In this document: positions 54,860 through 64,000 of the stretch, piece after piece
Layout of the letters: every line of letters starts with the position of its first letter
Position numbering within the stretch: the stretch's first letter is position 1
NCBI GenBank assembly: GCA_043228905.1
Contig: JBHGNT010000005.1
Location: 9,424,001-9,488,000 of the forward strand
From: Azolla caroliniana
Lineage: Eukaryota; Polypodiophyta
Length of the DNA stretch: 64,000 nucleotides
Direction: 5' to 3'
Position numbers and translations under genes: made by a program
Notes under the pieces: model-generated
Databases searched by the model: none
What the model was told of the DNA's origin: nothing
The model's input: only the letters and a program-made list of their open reading frames with translations

Positions 54860-56584
54860 TTAAGGAGTTGATTGGCCCACATTGTTAATGACAAATGAGG
54901 TGAGTAGAGCACGTCATGATTTTTATGATGTGGTTGGATGTATTGTGCATGACCTCATTAGTCATGAATTGGATGTGGATTTCACTGAGAATGAGGTGGA
55001 CAAAGGTTTAAGGCATCTTCCTAGTGGTAAGAGGCTTGACAAATGAAGTTTTTAAGCAACATTCGAACATTTTAAAGGGGCCCTTAACTTTGATGTTTCA
55101 ACATTCTTGGGATTCTGGTCGTATGCCTCAAGCTTGGAAGGTTGGTCTAATTAAATTAATTCCAAAACTGGCATCTCCAGAGTCATTTCATCAATGGAGA
55201 CCTATTTCTTTGATGGGGATGTTGTACAAGATATATACAAAGGTCTTGGCAAATAGATTACAAAAGTACTTGCCAAAGTTGATATATCCTGCCCAATATG
55301 GTTTTATTGTAGGTAGGAATATATTGCATAATGTGTTGAATGTTCAAATGGCCATGGATTATGCTCGAAACACTCATCAAGAATTGATTATGGTGCAATT
55401 AGATTTGGAGAAAGCTTATGATCATGTTAATTGGTCCTTTGTTTCTGGGTTAATGCATACAATGGGCTTTGGACCTCGTATGTCTTGCCTCATATTTTTA
55501 TTAGGACAAGATGCGGTGTCTCGAGTAATGCTTAATGGGGGAGTTACATAAGATATTTTCATCACAAGATCTGTTCGTCAAGGATGCCCCATTAGTCCAT
55601 TGTTGTTTGCTATTGTTACTCATCCCTTGTTAGTGATGCTATCCAAGCTTGCAACAAATGGTGATATTGTGGGTCTACACCTTCCATCTGGAGGACAACT
55701 AGTAGCACAAGCTTTGGCTGATGATTCTTTCATGTTTCGACAAGCCTCACGAGAGAATCTTGAGAAGGGGATGCTGGTATGGAACCAATTTGCATTGGCT
55801 TTCGGATTACATATTAATTGGAGGAAGTCTAGTCTCATATCATGTACTGAAAGAGATTTGGAATGTTTAGGATAACAAGGATCTGTGGTGAAGAAAGGCT
55901 CTATTTTTCGACACTTGGGCTATCCATTAGGAATGAATGTTACAAATGGTCAATTGATTGAATGGATGTCTAGTAAGTTGAGGTATAAGTTCATGTATTG
56001 GAAGTCACAATCTTGGCCATTTCATGTACGCTTGAAGGTTGTACAATGTATTATGGAACCCATGATCTTATATTACTTGCCATTGTTGCCATGGACAAAG
56101 AAGGCTTTGCATTCTATTTTGCAACCTCTTCGATATTTGTTGTGGAAGAAGATGGATAAGATGGGAATCACTTGGGTTGCATGGAATCATCTAGCAACCC
56201 CTAAGCGCTTGGGGGAGGGCTGGAATATTGAACTTACCTAAGCATATGATAGCTCGTAGATTTTCATTATTACAAGATATGTGTTCAAACTCACAACCAT
56301 GGATATCAATTGTTCAATATTTCATTGAGAACAAGGGTTTAACACATGGGAGGACAATGATTAAGGCTTCATGGTGGCAATTACTGAATGGATGTATTTC
56401 ACTTAAGATTCCGGGCTCTACATGTGTTCAACACTTTCTTACCTCATGGCAAGAATCACTCTTGTTGTACCATTCTAGATTCGAACCTCTGACTTTTAAC
56501 ACACAGAATACATTGTGTTGTGTTAACCATATGGAAACTCTTGTGAACTGTCCACATTCGATTGTGAACTTGTATATGTTGTAG
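54860..56584 (+). pseudogene. LINE ORF2: reverse transcriptase and C-terminal part
   Basis: The preserved end of the EN-RT linker reads FTENEVDKGLRHLPSG. RT 55024-55551 has ILKGPLTLMFQHSWDSGRMP, LIPKLASPESFHQWRPISLM and IMVQLDLEKAYDHVNWSF. A stop follows. 55552-55875 has SVRQGCPISPLLFAI and ALADDSFMF, where A-D-D is the LINE form of the catalytic box. 55885-56241 has HLGYPLG and WKSQSWPFHVRLKVVQCIME; it shifts near 56225 and continues to about 56470. This is the second half of the LINE begun at 31821. Confidence 0.85.
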
Positions 56585-56760
56585 AGTCTAGTGTATAGTA
56601 CATTCGAGAATATTCTAGAATTATTTTGTGGTATATTCTAAATGGGTATATTCTCGAGATATATCTCGAGTATATTCTAGAGATATTCAATCTCGGAAAT
56701 TGTATAAATACTTGTAACATCCTTGGTCCCTTTCAAGGGATTCAACACCAGTCATTGACA
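56585..56760 (+). repeat. LTR-like block with a heat-shock element and TATA box
   Basis: 56603-56620 is a perfect TTCnnGAAnnTTCnnGAA, further CTAGA/CTCGAGA palindromes follow, and TATAAATAC lies at about 56703-56711. The layout is that of the G2/G5 LTR promoter, but the ends cannot be placed and the rest of the sequence differs. It may be a solo or truncated LTR of a related family inserted after the LINE. Confidence 0.5.
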
Positions 56761-57695
56761 CATCAATCTAGTATTCTCGTTTTGCCTCATCTTTGTCTCC
56801 TTGATCTTTATTTTTGTCTTCATGCCCTCATGTCACTCACAACATCTAAAGTTCCTAGCCTCATCACATCCAGCTCTAAGTTCATCCTTCGCTCATAGCC
56901 CCATCATTTGTGCTCCGTCCTAGTCCGCGCTTGGTGTGTCTGTGACAGTTTGAATCCCTTCCAAGTGGGAGCAACACCCGTCTTCGTCATCGCCTTTGCT
57001 TCTAGAGTTACCATCATCACCGTCCTTGCTTCCGGAGTTACCGTCATCAACATCCTTGTCTTCAACGCCATCATTTTCAGCACCTTTCCGCCCAACCATC
57101 GTTGTCATCAACACTACCTGTCATCATTTTTTGGTATCATTTTGCATCACGGTTTTGGTGAGGAGTGCTTTCGATCGCTGACCTTCCTAGTTCCGATGGG
57201 GGTCACAACCGCTCACTTTCCTGGTGGGGATTGGATCATTGCTCGCTTCCATTGCATTTTCGTTATAGTTCAAGTCTCGCGCCACTTTCTATTGGCGAGG
57301 ACCAATTTCGATCGCTCACCTTCTAGTTTCAGTGAGGGTCACAACCACTCACTTTCCTAGTGGGGATCACGTGGGTTTCTCGCTAGCGCTACCGTTTGTG
57401 CCATGTCTTGGGTCAACATCAACTATTTACTCTCTCATAATAGAAAAAGTCGAGTTGACCGCTTCCTTGCACTCCTTCGCCCGTTGTTGTTCCAGTTCTC
57501 GGTGAGGGCCGCATGGTCGCTCATGCCCGTTCGTGTTTTCGATGAGGACCGCACATGGTGGCTCACGTCCGTTTGTGTTCTAGTTCTTGGTGAGGGCCGC
57601 ATCGTCGCTCACACCTGTTGGTGTTCATGTTCCAACTCTCGGTGAGGACCGACATGGTCTCTCATGCCTGTTGGTGTTCGTGTTCCCTATGAGTG
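56761..57695. repeat. Spacer with degenerate tandem repeats
   Basis: 56994-57085 holds about three ~30-bp units (CTTGCTTCYRGAGTTACC type). 57170-57370 holds longer units around 'GATCGCTCACCTTC' and 'AGTGAGGGTCACAACC'. 57500-57690 holds four units of 40-50 bp around GGTGAGGRCCGCATGGT...GCTCATGCC. No protein-coding gene is apparent. Confidence 0.6.
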
Positions 57696-58140
57696 TCACG
57701 ATGAACACATGACCATTATGGTGCCACCAGGACTTGAACCTCGAACCTTGTAATCCATACTTCAAAACCTCAACCATTAAGATAGGTTATTGTTATATGA
57801 AACAATAAAAGCTACTTCTTGTATTACATTGATTATTGTAAAACCTCTAGATTATTCTAGAATGTTCTAGAATGTCCTAGAGCATTCTAGGTCTAGAACA
57901 TTCTACAACATTCTAGAAATCTCTAAGCTATTCTATAGGAACCTATAAATAAGGGCATACATGTATTCTCAAATCAATTCGAATCAACGCCAGTCTTTAA
58001 CTCTCATTACGTATCTTGTATCCATTTTCTTTCTTTCTCTATCTTGTACATCCATTCTTCTCTTAGCATTTCGTTCCTTTCTTCTCGTGTTCTCTAATGT
58101 CCTTCTTCCATCACTCTATCTTTTATCCTTGGTTCTGACA
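57696..58140 (+). repeat. G5 5' LTR
   Basis: 445 bp, TGTCACGATGAACAC to GGTTCTGACA. It has a 3-bp insertion near its start relative to the 3' LTR. TATA box TATAAAT is at 57944-57950. Confidence 0.88.
57855..57872 (+). promoter_or_regulatory. Heat-shock element of the G5 5' LTR
   Basis: TTCTAGAATGTTCTAGAA is a perfect TTCnnGAAnnTTCnnGAA about 70 bp upstream of the TATA box. Imperfect further units follow to 57920. The 3' LTR keeps the same element at 63124-63141, with its TATA at about 63197-63203. Confidence 0.75.
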
Positions 58141-58149
58141 GTTTGATTC

Positions 58150-58156
<7 letters not shown>

Positions 58157-58190
<34 letters not shown>
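58157..58190. repeat. (CT)n microsatellite in G5 leader
   Basis: About 17 CT units between the LTR and the gag ATG. Confidence 0.95.
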
Positions 58191-58193
<3 letters not shown>

Positions 58194-58218
58194 CCTCCTT
58201 TGTAACCATCCTGAAACC

Positions 58219-59263
58219 ATGGCTGCCATTAACTCAGAAGAATATCTCACTCTTGTTGCAGAAATGGAGAACCTTAAATCCAAGTTCGCATCGCTTGAAG
58301 TAGAGAATCAACGTCTACTTGGGAATCTACAAAAGGTTACTATAGAGAAGCAACAACAACAAGAGGAGTTCACGCGACGAGTGCAACAGTTAGAGTCGAC
58401 AATCGTAGTCTTACAACAACAAAGGGTTGAAGGTCAGGGACTTATCAAGGGCGCATTTCCGAGGTTTCTTGAATCAAGTACGGTTGGTGATTCAAATGCA
58501 TCACACGTGTTATCCAACAGATGCAACACGAGTCGGGCTAGTGGGCACCTTATTGACTGGCATAACGTTGTCGTGGTTTGCTCCATTGCTAGAGACCAAT
58601 TCTCCTCTACTGAATAATTTTGAGGAATTTATCAAGGAATTTAAGGCTTGTTTCGGAGATACTGATGGGGCGAGAACAGCTACCAACAAGATTCGTACAC
58701 TTCGTCAAGGTGATCAACCAACTTCGACATATGCTACCAATTTCCGTCTCATCGCAAGCGATATTCCTTGGGATGAACAAGCCCTAATGGAGCAATTCCA
58801 TTCAGGCCTTCGTAGTGATGTCAAAGACTTACTTCTTACCTTCCCTAAGGATCCAAGGTCACTTACAGAAGCTATTAGTCGAGCAATACGGTGTGATTAT
58901 CGACTTTTTGAGTGTCGATGTGAGCGACAACAACAAATAACAAGATCAAGATTCACATCAACTTATGCATCAGTAATGGCGCAATCATTCCCAAGGCAAA
59001 TGTATAGCCTTGCTCCAACTTCAAGGCAAACACGTAGTCCAGTCCCAATGGATAGTCCTGCACCCATGGAGATCGATATGACTCAACGACGAGGACCATT
59101 GTCAGACGAAGAGAAGCAACGTCGTCGAGCAAACCATCTATGCTTATATTGTGGAGGTCCAAGACATATAGCCATTCATTGCTCCCGTACGCCGAGACGT
59201 CAGGTAAATCAAATTCACTATGACAATAAAAATGAGTCCAACATTTTAGAAGCAATTAGTTAA
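58219..59263 (+). pseudogene. G5 gag (internal deletion and frameshift)
   Basis: ATG 58219 (MAAINSEEYLTLVAEMENLK), N-terminal coiled coil to about residue 65. A deletion of roughly 25 codons near 58420-58450 relative to G2 shifts the frame. The core resumes in 58427-59263 (FRGFLNQVRLVIQMHHTCYP, ATNKIRTLRQGDQPTSTYAT, LRSDVKDLLLTFPKDPRSLT). Zinc knuckle CLYCGGPRHIAIHC is near 59145-59186. It would coat genomic RNA; it is not translatable as one protein. Confidence 0.88.
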
Positions 59264-60140
59264 TCTAATATTATGAATAATCCACCCTTGTCCAATAAAT
59301 TTGAAGTCCTAAGCCAATTAGAAGAGGAGTCAAACGAATAAGTCCGGCCAAAATAGGAGCCATTTGGTTGGACAACCCTAGATATGTACAACCTAGTGTG
59401 GGTTCCATTTCTTCCAAGCATGTTAGTAGACCCTAGTACAAGTTAGGACACCCAGTTGTCAACTTCAAGTCCAAGCCCTCTTAGTTACTGGAGCCAATTC
59501 TTGTTTCATGGATAGAGATTTTGCCCAAAAACACCAAATATCCTTGCATACACTTCCTTGTCCAGTTTCCGTAGTAGTGATTGATGGACGCCCCATAGCT
59601 TCCGGGAAGATATTTGAAGAGTCTGAGCCAATACACATACTCTTGGGTGATTTAGGATGTGTAGTTTCCTTTAACATAATCTGTAGTCCTGAGCATCCAA
59701 TTGTTCTCGGTTTGCCATGGTTTGAGCTACATAACCCTAGAATCGATTGGAGGAAGCGAGAAATTAGGTGCCCTTTAGCAGAAAATATCATTGTCAAGGA
59801 TCGAACTCAAGATTATCCTCCTAAAGTATATAGTTCTACCGATGCACCATATCCTTCTCATCAAATTTCAGCCATCACATTGCAACAATTGTGCCAAGTG
59901 GGAGGCAAGGAGGACCTTTTCTTATTTGCAGTATCAATGACACCTTCTAGTGTCACTCAAGGGAATTCAGACATCCAAATTCCCAAAATAATTCAAGACT
60001 ATGCTGATGTTTTCGACAAAGTCAAAACTAGTGTTCTTCCAAAGCATCGGTCGTACGACTGTCCTATTGATCTCCAACCCGGAAAAGAGCCACTGTGGGG
60101 TCTGATTTACAATTTATCACCCATTGAGCTTGAGTTTCTT
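59264..60140 (+). pseudogene. G5 protease (active-site Asp lost)
   Basis: The frame is open from 59508 and homologous upstream to about 59460. The active-site text is QALLVTGANSCFMDRDF, where G2 has ALLDSGANSCFMDREF, so the catalytic Asp is Val. Downstream VVIDGRPIASG and LGLPWFELHNPRIDWRKREI complete the fold. It ends at a TGA (60139-60141) in the linker to RT (PIELEFL-stop-EYIEENLAHGF). Confidence 0.88.
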
Positions 60141-60141
60141 T

Positions 60142-61395
60142 GAGAATACATCGAGGAAAATCTTGCACATGGGTTTATTCGACATTCAAAGTCTCCAGCT
60201 GGTGCTCCTATCTTTTTTGTGAAGAAAAAGGACGACTCCCTTCGTTTGGTCGTGGACTATCGAGGCTTAAATAAAGTCACCATAAGGAATAGGTATGATT
60301 TACTTTTAATCTCCAATCTCTTAGAACACATTGGTGGGGCAAAGCATTTTACCAAAATTGATCTAAGGGGTGCATATAATCTTGTTCGAATTCGGCCGGG
60401 AGATGAGTGGAAAAAAGCATTTCGTACTCGGTATGGTCATTTTGAAAATACAGTCATGCCTTTCGGGCTCACAAATGCACCTGCAGTATTCCAACATATG
60501 GCAAATTACATCTTCCAGGATTTCTTGGATATTTTTCTAATCATGTACCTAGATGATCTATTGATTTACTCTAAAACACAGGGGGAGCATGATATACATG
60601 TGCGGCAAGTACTTGAACGCTTAAGGAAGTATGGTCTTTATGCCAAACTTGAGAAATGCAGTTTTGATTGCAAACAAGTCAAATTTTTGGGATACACTAT
60701 TTCATCTCAGGGTGTTTTCATGGACCCGGCAAAAGTCCAAATAATATTGGAATGGAAACCCCCATGCTCAGTTCGGGATGTCCAGTGTTTCCTCGGATTT
60801 GCGAACTTCTATCGCAAATTCACACATAATTATTCAAGCATTGTGTTGCCCCTTACTCAACTCACCAAGAAAAATCAAGCATTTTTTTGGAGTATCGAAG
60901 CGGACAAGGCTTTTACGCAGCTGAAAGAGGCATTCACATCAGCACCCATCCTAGCACATATTGATCCTGAAAAGCCATTTACTATTAAGGCAGATGCATC
61001 GGATTTTGCATTGGGGAGTATCCTATCGTAACCAGGCGAGGACGAGTAGACACATCCAGTCGCGTTTCACTCGAGAAAATTTATTGTTTCGGAGATAAAC
61101 TATGAGGTGCATGACAAGGAATTACTAGCTGTGGTCGACTCATTCGAGCAATGGCATCATTTTCTTGAAGGATCACCTCATCAGATTATCATTTATAGTG
61201 CTCACAAAAATCTCACATATTTTCAAATAGCTCGAGTATTAAATAGACGCCAAGCTTGGTGGGCCCAATTTCTAAAGTGTTTCGATTTCAAGATCATTTT
61301 TCGCCCCGGAAAACAACAAGGGAAAGTAGATGCTTTGTCTCAACGTTCATATCTAGCACTTCGACCTAGAGATCTAGCCTTTGACAATCAAAAGA
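60142..61395 (+). pseudogene. G5 reverse transcriptase and RNase H
   Basis: RT text: [58 protein letters not shown], catalytic YLDDLLIYSKT (about 60547-60579). RNase H starts at TIKADASDFALGSILS, where stops at about 61029-61031 and 61048 interrupt, then resumes HSRKFIVSEINYEVHDKELL and ends VDALSQRSYL. All RT catalytic residues are present. Confidence 0.9.
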
Positions 61396-62983
61396 AAATT
61401 CTCCTCAGGCCATCAAAGCTACAGGTAACAACAATTTATGCCACGCCACTTGATTCTACCCTTCTTGACACTATTCAGCAACAACTTCATTCAGATGATT
61501 TCGCTAAGGATGTCTTAGCCCACTGTGGTTCAAGTCGTCCATCTTGCTCCACATTGCCAAGGTCATCTCAACATTATCAGGACTCCAAGTGGCAAGATGG
61601 CTTACTCTTCTACAATAATCTCCTTTACGTCCGCGACGGATCACCCCGACTTCAAGTGTTGGAACATTGTCATGATGCCCCCATGGTTGGACATTTTGGT
61701 ATTTCCAAGACCATTGAGCTGGTGAAATGTTCGTTTTGGTGGCCTCACTTGCAAAAATTTGTCGAAGATTATGTTCGCACTTGTGACACTTGCTGTCGTG
61801 CCAAAATACCTCGGGATCACCCTTATGGCTTACTACAACCATTACCCCCTCCCAACAGGCCATGGCAATCTATTTCTATGGATTTCATTACGGATCTTCC
61901 ACCTTCCAAAGGGTTTGATACTATTTTAACAGTAGTGGATCGGTTCACCAAGTTGGCACATTTTGTACCATATGTGACCATCAATAGTGAAGAAACTGCA
62001 GATCTCATTATGCGTGAAGTGTTTCGCCATCATGGTCTACCGAATGATATTATTAGCGATCGAGGTCCTCAATTTATCTCACACTTTTGGAAGCACCTAT
62101 GGGCAGGCCTCAAAATCTCTTGCAAACTCTCTTCGGCTTATCATCCACAAACTGACGAACAAACAGAGCGCATAAATAAAACGCTCGAGCAATATCTTCA
62201 ATGTTTCATTAGTTATCAACAAGATGATTGGAGTAATATTTTACATCTTGCCGAGTTTGCATACAACACGGTCCACTCTTCTACCAAAGTTACACCTTTC
62301 TTTGCTTACATTGGCAACTACCCTCGATGGTGTATACTGGATCTTCCCGAGGTGTCACGAAACCCTAGTGTGGCGCATCACCTCCACCGAATACAACAAA
62401 TCCAGTTCGAGTTATCGTCACATCTTCAGAAAGCGCAAGCACACCATAAGACCAATGCCGATCGACATCGTCTTAAGTTTCTGTTTAAGGTTGGTGACCG
62501 TGTATGGTTGCTTCATCGTCACATCAAGACTACCCGACCGTGTGCTAAGGTTGACTATCAACGCTTAGGTCCTTTTGTCATCACGGCGCAGATTAATGAG
62601 GCAACATTTCGTCTTAACCTTCCTGCACATATGCGGCTTCACCCTGTCTTTCATAGCTCTCTTTTGGAACCTTGCCGCACCTCTTTAATTCCTAATTGTG
62701 TCGTGCCACCACCGCCTTCTATACAACTTGTGGACGGCCCCGAATACGAGGTAGCTGCTATTTTCGATTCTAAGATTGTGCGCAATAAGATTTATTATCT
62801 AGTTGATTGGCTTGGCTATCCTCCGAGTGATCGCACTTGGGAACCCATCGATAATGTTTGTAATGTTGAAGCTCTGGTCAACGATTTCCATCGTCACTAT
62901 CCAAACAAGCCCGACCCAACAATGTTAACGCTGACTTCCACTCGGCGTTCTCGAAGGAGGGATAGTGTCATGAACACATGACC
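61396..62983 (+). CDS. G5 integrase with C-terminal chromodomain
   Basis: The open run 61107-62981 (624 residues) covers RNase H end and all of integrase. Zinc domain HDAPMVGHFGISKT and RTCDTCCRAK. Core D in SMDFITDLPPSKGFD, D in IISDRGPQFISHFW, E in HPQTDEQTERINKT. C-terminal GDRVWLLHRHIKT and HPVFHSSLLEP. Chromodomain near the end: YEVAAIFDSKIVRNKIYYLV, then WLGYPPSDRTWEPIDN with its aromatic cage residues. Chromodomains read histone marks and guide insertion. The stop lies 15 bp inside the 3' LTR. The domain is intact in this copy although upstream parts are not. Confidence 0.93.
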
Positions 62984-63304
62984 ATTATGGCGTCACCAGG
63001 ACTTGAACCTCGAACCTTGTAATCCATACTTGCAAACCTCAACCATTAAGATAGCTTATTGTTATATGAAACAATAAAAGCTACTTCTTATATTACATTG
63101 ATTATTGTAAAACCTCTAGATTATTCTAGAATGTTCTAGAATGTCCTAGAGCATTCTACAACATTCTAGAAATCTCTAAGCTATTCTATAGGAACCTATA
63201 AATAACACCAGTCTTTAGCTCTCATTACATATCTTGTATCCATTCTCTTTCTTTCTCTATCTTATACATCCATTCTTCTATTAGCATTTCGTTTCTTTCT
63301 TCTC
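62966..63304 (+). repeat. G5 3' LTR, truncated by C4
   Basis: 339 bp matching the 5' LTR up to TTTCTTCTC. The rest should lie beyond C4, outside the window. It lacks two short segments of the 5' LTR (one near the TCTAGG run, one after CTATAAATAA). Confidence 0.9.
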
Positions 63305-64000
63305 TGTGAACGTAAGTGTTTGCGGAAGCATAAAACAGAGAACAACACATAGAGAGAGAGAGAGAGGGAGAGACAAAGAGAGCATAACACAATTTCAAAA
63401 TTATATCAAAACTCTGTCTACACACTGTGCTAAGTAGCACTATTTATACAAGTCCTCTTGGGACTGACAGAAGTACCATGTACTTCAATGCTCACACGAG
63501 CATCTGACACATACTACGAGACTATAGATACCTAGTAGTCTATCCTATTCTAGGCTTCCGATTGGACTGCCGGTTACGGATTGCACCGGGCCTCCACTGC
63601 TTGCCGGTTCAGTTGCTCACCGTCATACCGATCCGTTTCGCCCAATCCGTCTCGCTTACCGGCTCCGGCTTATTCAGCCGATCCGGCTCCGGTTGAGCTT
63701 GCCGCTCAACACTCCCCCTCAAGCTCAACCTGAGGTGGGGTCGTAGTGTCGACCTCTGTGGCAGTCGGTTCTTTCAACCGACTTCTCCTGGCGTCACTCC
63801 GCCTTGCTCGCGCTCCTCGTCCGGTCCGGTCCCGTTTGCCGCGACCCATTTGGTTCTGTGTGCCTCGACCCTCTCGGTCGGCATGTCTGCTCAATAGGCC
63901 CATCTCAGCACTCACGTTGTTGTGACTCCGACGCTTGCCGATCCGTCGGTTCTCCCACGATGGCATCGACTTCTGTTGTGTCCGTGTCCCCTTGGCCTTC
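63305..64000 (-). mobile_element. C4: 3' end of a second C3-family copia element
   Basis: LTR 63305-63711 (TGTGAACGTAAG to CCGCTCAACA) matches both C3 LTRs and has the ~13-bp segment of the C3 5' LTR. The polypurine tract and pol tail follow to the window edge. The element continues rightward beyond 64000. It inserted into the G5 3' LTR. Confidence 0.93.
63712..64000 (-). CDS. C4 pol C-terminal extension (partial)
   Basis: The frame is open across the visible part and ends near 63706 inside the polypurine/LTR junction. The visible residues start MPSWENRRIGKRRSHNNVSA and end TTTPPQVELEGEC. It aligns with the last part of the C3 pol extension, but where C3 has TGA, C4 has CGA (RTGRGARARRSDARR). 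This shows the true C-terminus of the family, 36 residues beyond the C3 stop. Function unknown; strongly basic. Confidence 0.8.

Larger units (their letters stand above)
57696..63304 (+). mobile_element. G5: chromovirus (Ty3/gypsy with chromodomain)
   Basis: The 5' LTR 57696-58140 is followed by gag, protease, RT, RNase H, integrase and a chromodomain on the plus strand. The polypurine tract CGAAGGAGGGATAG (62952-62965) precedes the 3' LTR, which starts at 62966 and is cut at 63304 by C4. Same family as G2 and as the solo LTR in C2. Frameshift and deletion in gag, stops in the protease and RT regions and a lost protease Asp make it inactive. The chromodomain may have steered insertion toward heterochromatin, consistent with its nested setting. 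Confidence 0.95.

Noticed and set aside
57495-57690. CRISPR-like array
   Set aside because: Units are imperfect and contiguous, with no constant repeat separated by unique spacers, and the sequence is a plant nuclear genome.
1-64000. tRNA or rRNA genes
   Set aside because: I looked for cloverleaf A/B boxes and conserved rRNA blocks and found none; TGG-type matches are primer-binding sites next to LTRs.

Overview
This window is repeat-rich nuclear DNA of a land plant, built almost entirely from LTR retrotransposons inserted into one another. I see no intact host gene, tRNA, rRNA, CRISPR array or bacterial feature. Evidence for a plant: Ty1/copia elements primed by initiator-Met tRNA (TGGTATCAGAG-type primer site beside the LTR), a chromodomain Ty3/gypsy family, an L1-type LINE, TTTAGGG-like motifs and many long GA/CT tracts. 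Gypsy element G4 belongs to a branch I associate, from memory only, with fungi and seed-free plants. A lycophyte, fern or bryophyte is therefore possible, but the species cannot be fixed from this sequence.

Layout, with my own names. C1 (about 328-5384, minus) is a decayed copia element with trimmed outer LTR ends. It abuts G1 (5385-15153, minus), a gypsy element carrying gag, protease, RT, integrase and an extra coiled-coil ORF after pol. G1 is split between protease and RT by a solo LTR (11519-12292, CGCG duplication). N1 (15636-24158) is a coding-poor LTR element with perfect ATAAT target duplications. Inside it lies the decayed copia C2 (16996-22829, plus), whose RT is broken by a solo LTR (20400-20836). 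C3 (25450-31364, minus) is a nearly complete copia with GATAG duplications.

From 31.4 to 56.6 kb there is a four-level nest. A LINE (plus) is split by chromovirus G2 (minus). G2 is split in its integrase by G3 (34238-50697, minus), a relative of G1 with the same extra ORF. G3 is split in that extra ORF by G4 (35446-42492, plus). Single-base and LTR differences counted by eye (G4 about 10 of 704, G3 about 17 of 438) agree with this order. After a repeat-rich spacer come chromovirus G5 (57696-63304, plus; same family as G2) and, inserted in its 3' LTR, C4 (63305 to the window end, minus; same family as C3).

Two observations stand out. First, the G2/G5 chromovirus LTRs, the solo LTR in C2 and an LTR-like block near 56.6 kb all carry perfect alternating GAA/TTC heat-shock-element arrays, mostly just upstream of a TATA box, which suggests a heat-responsive chromovirus family. 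Second, G1 and G3 share a third, env-position ORF with conserved N- and C-terminal blocks around a long coiled coil and no visible membrane segment. C3/C4 also carry an unusual ~250-residue C-terminal pol extension. Every element has stops, frameshifts or catalytic-site losses, so these are relics, although LTR promoters may still act.
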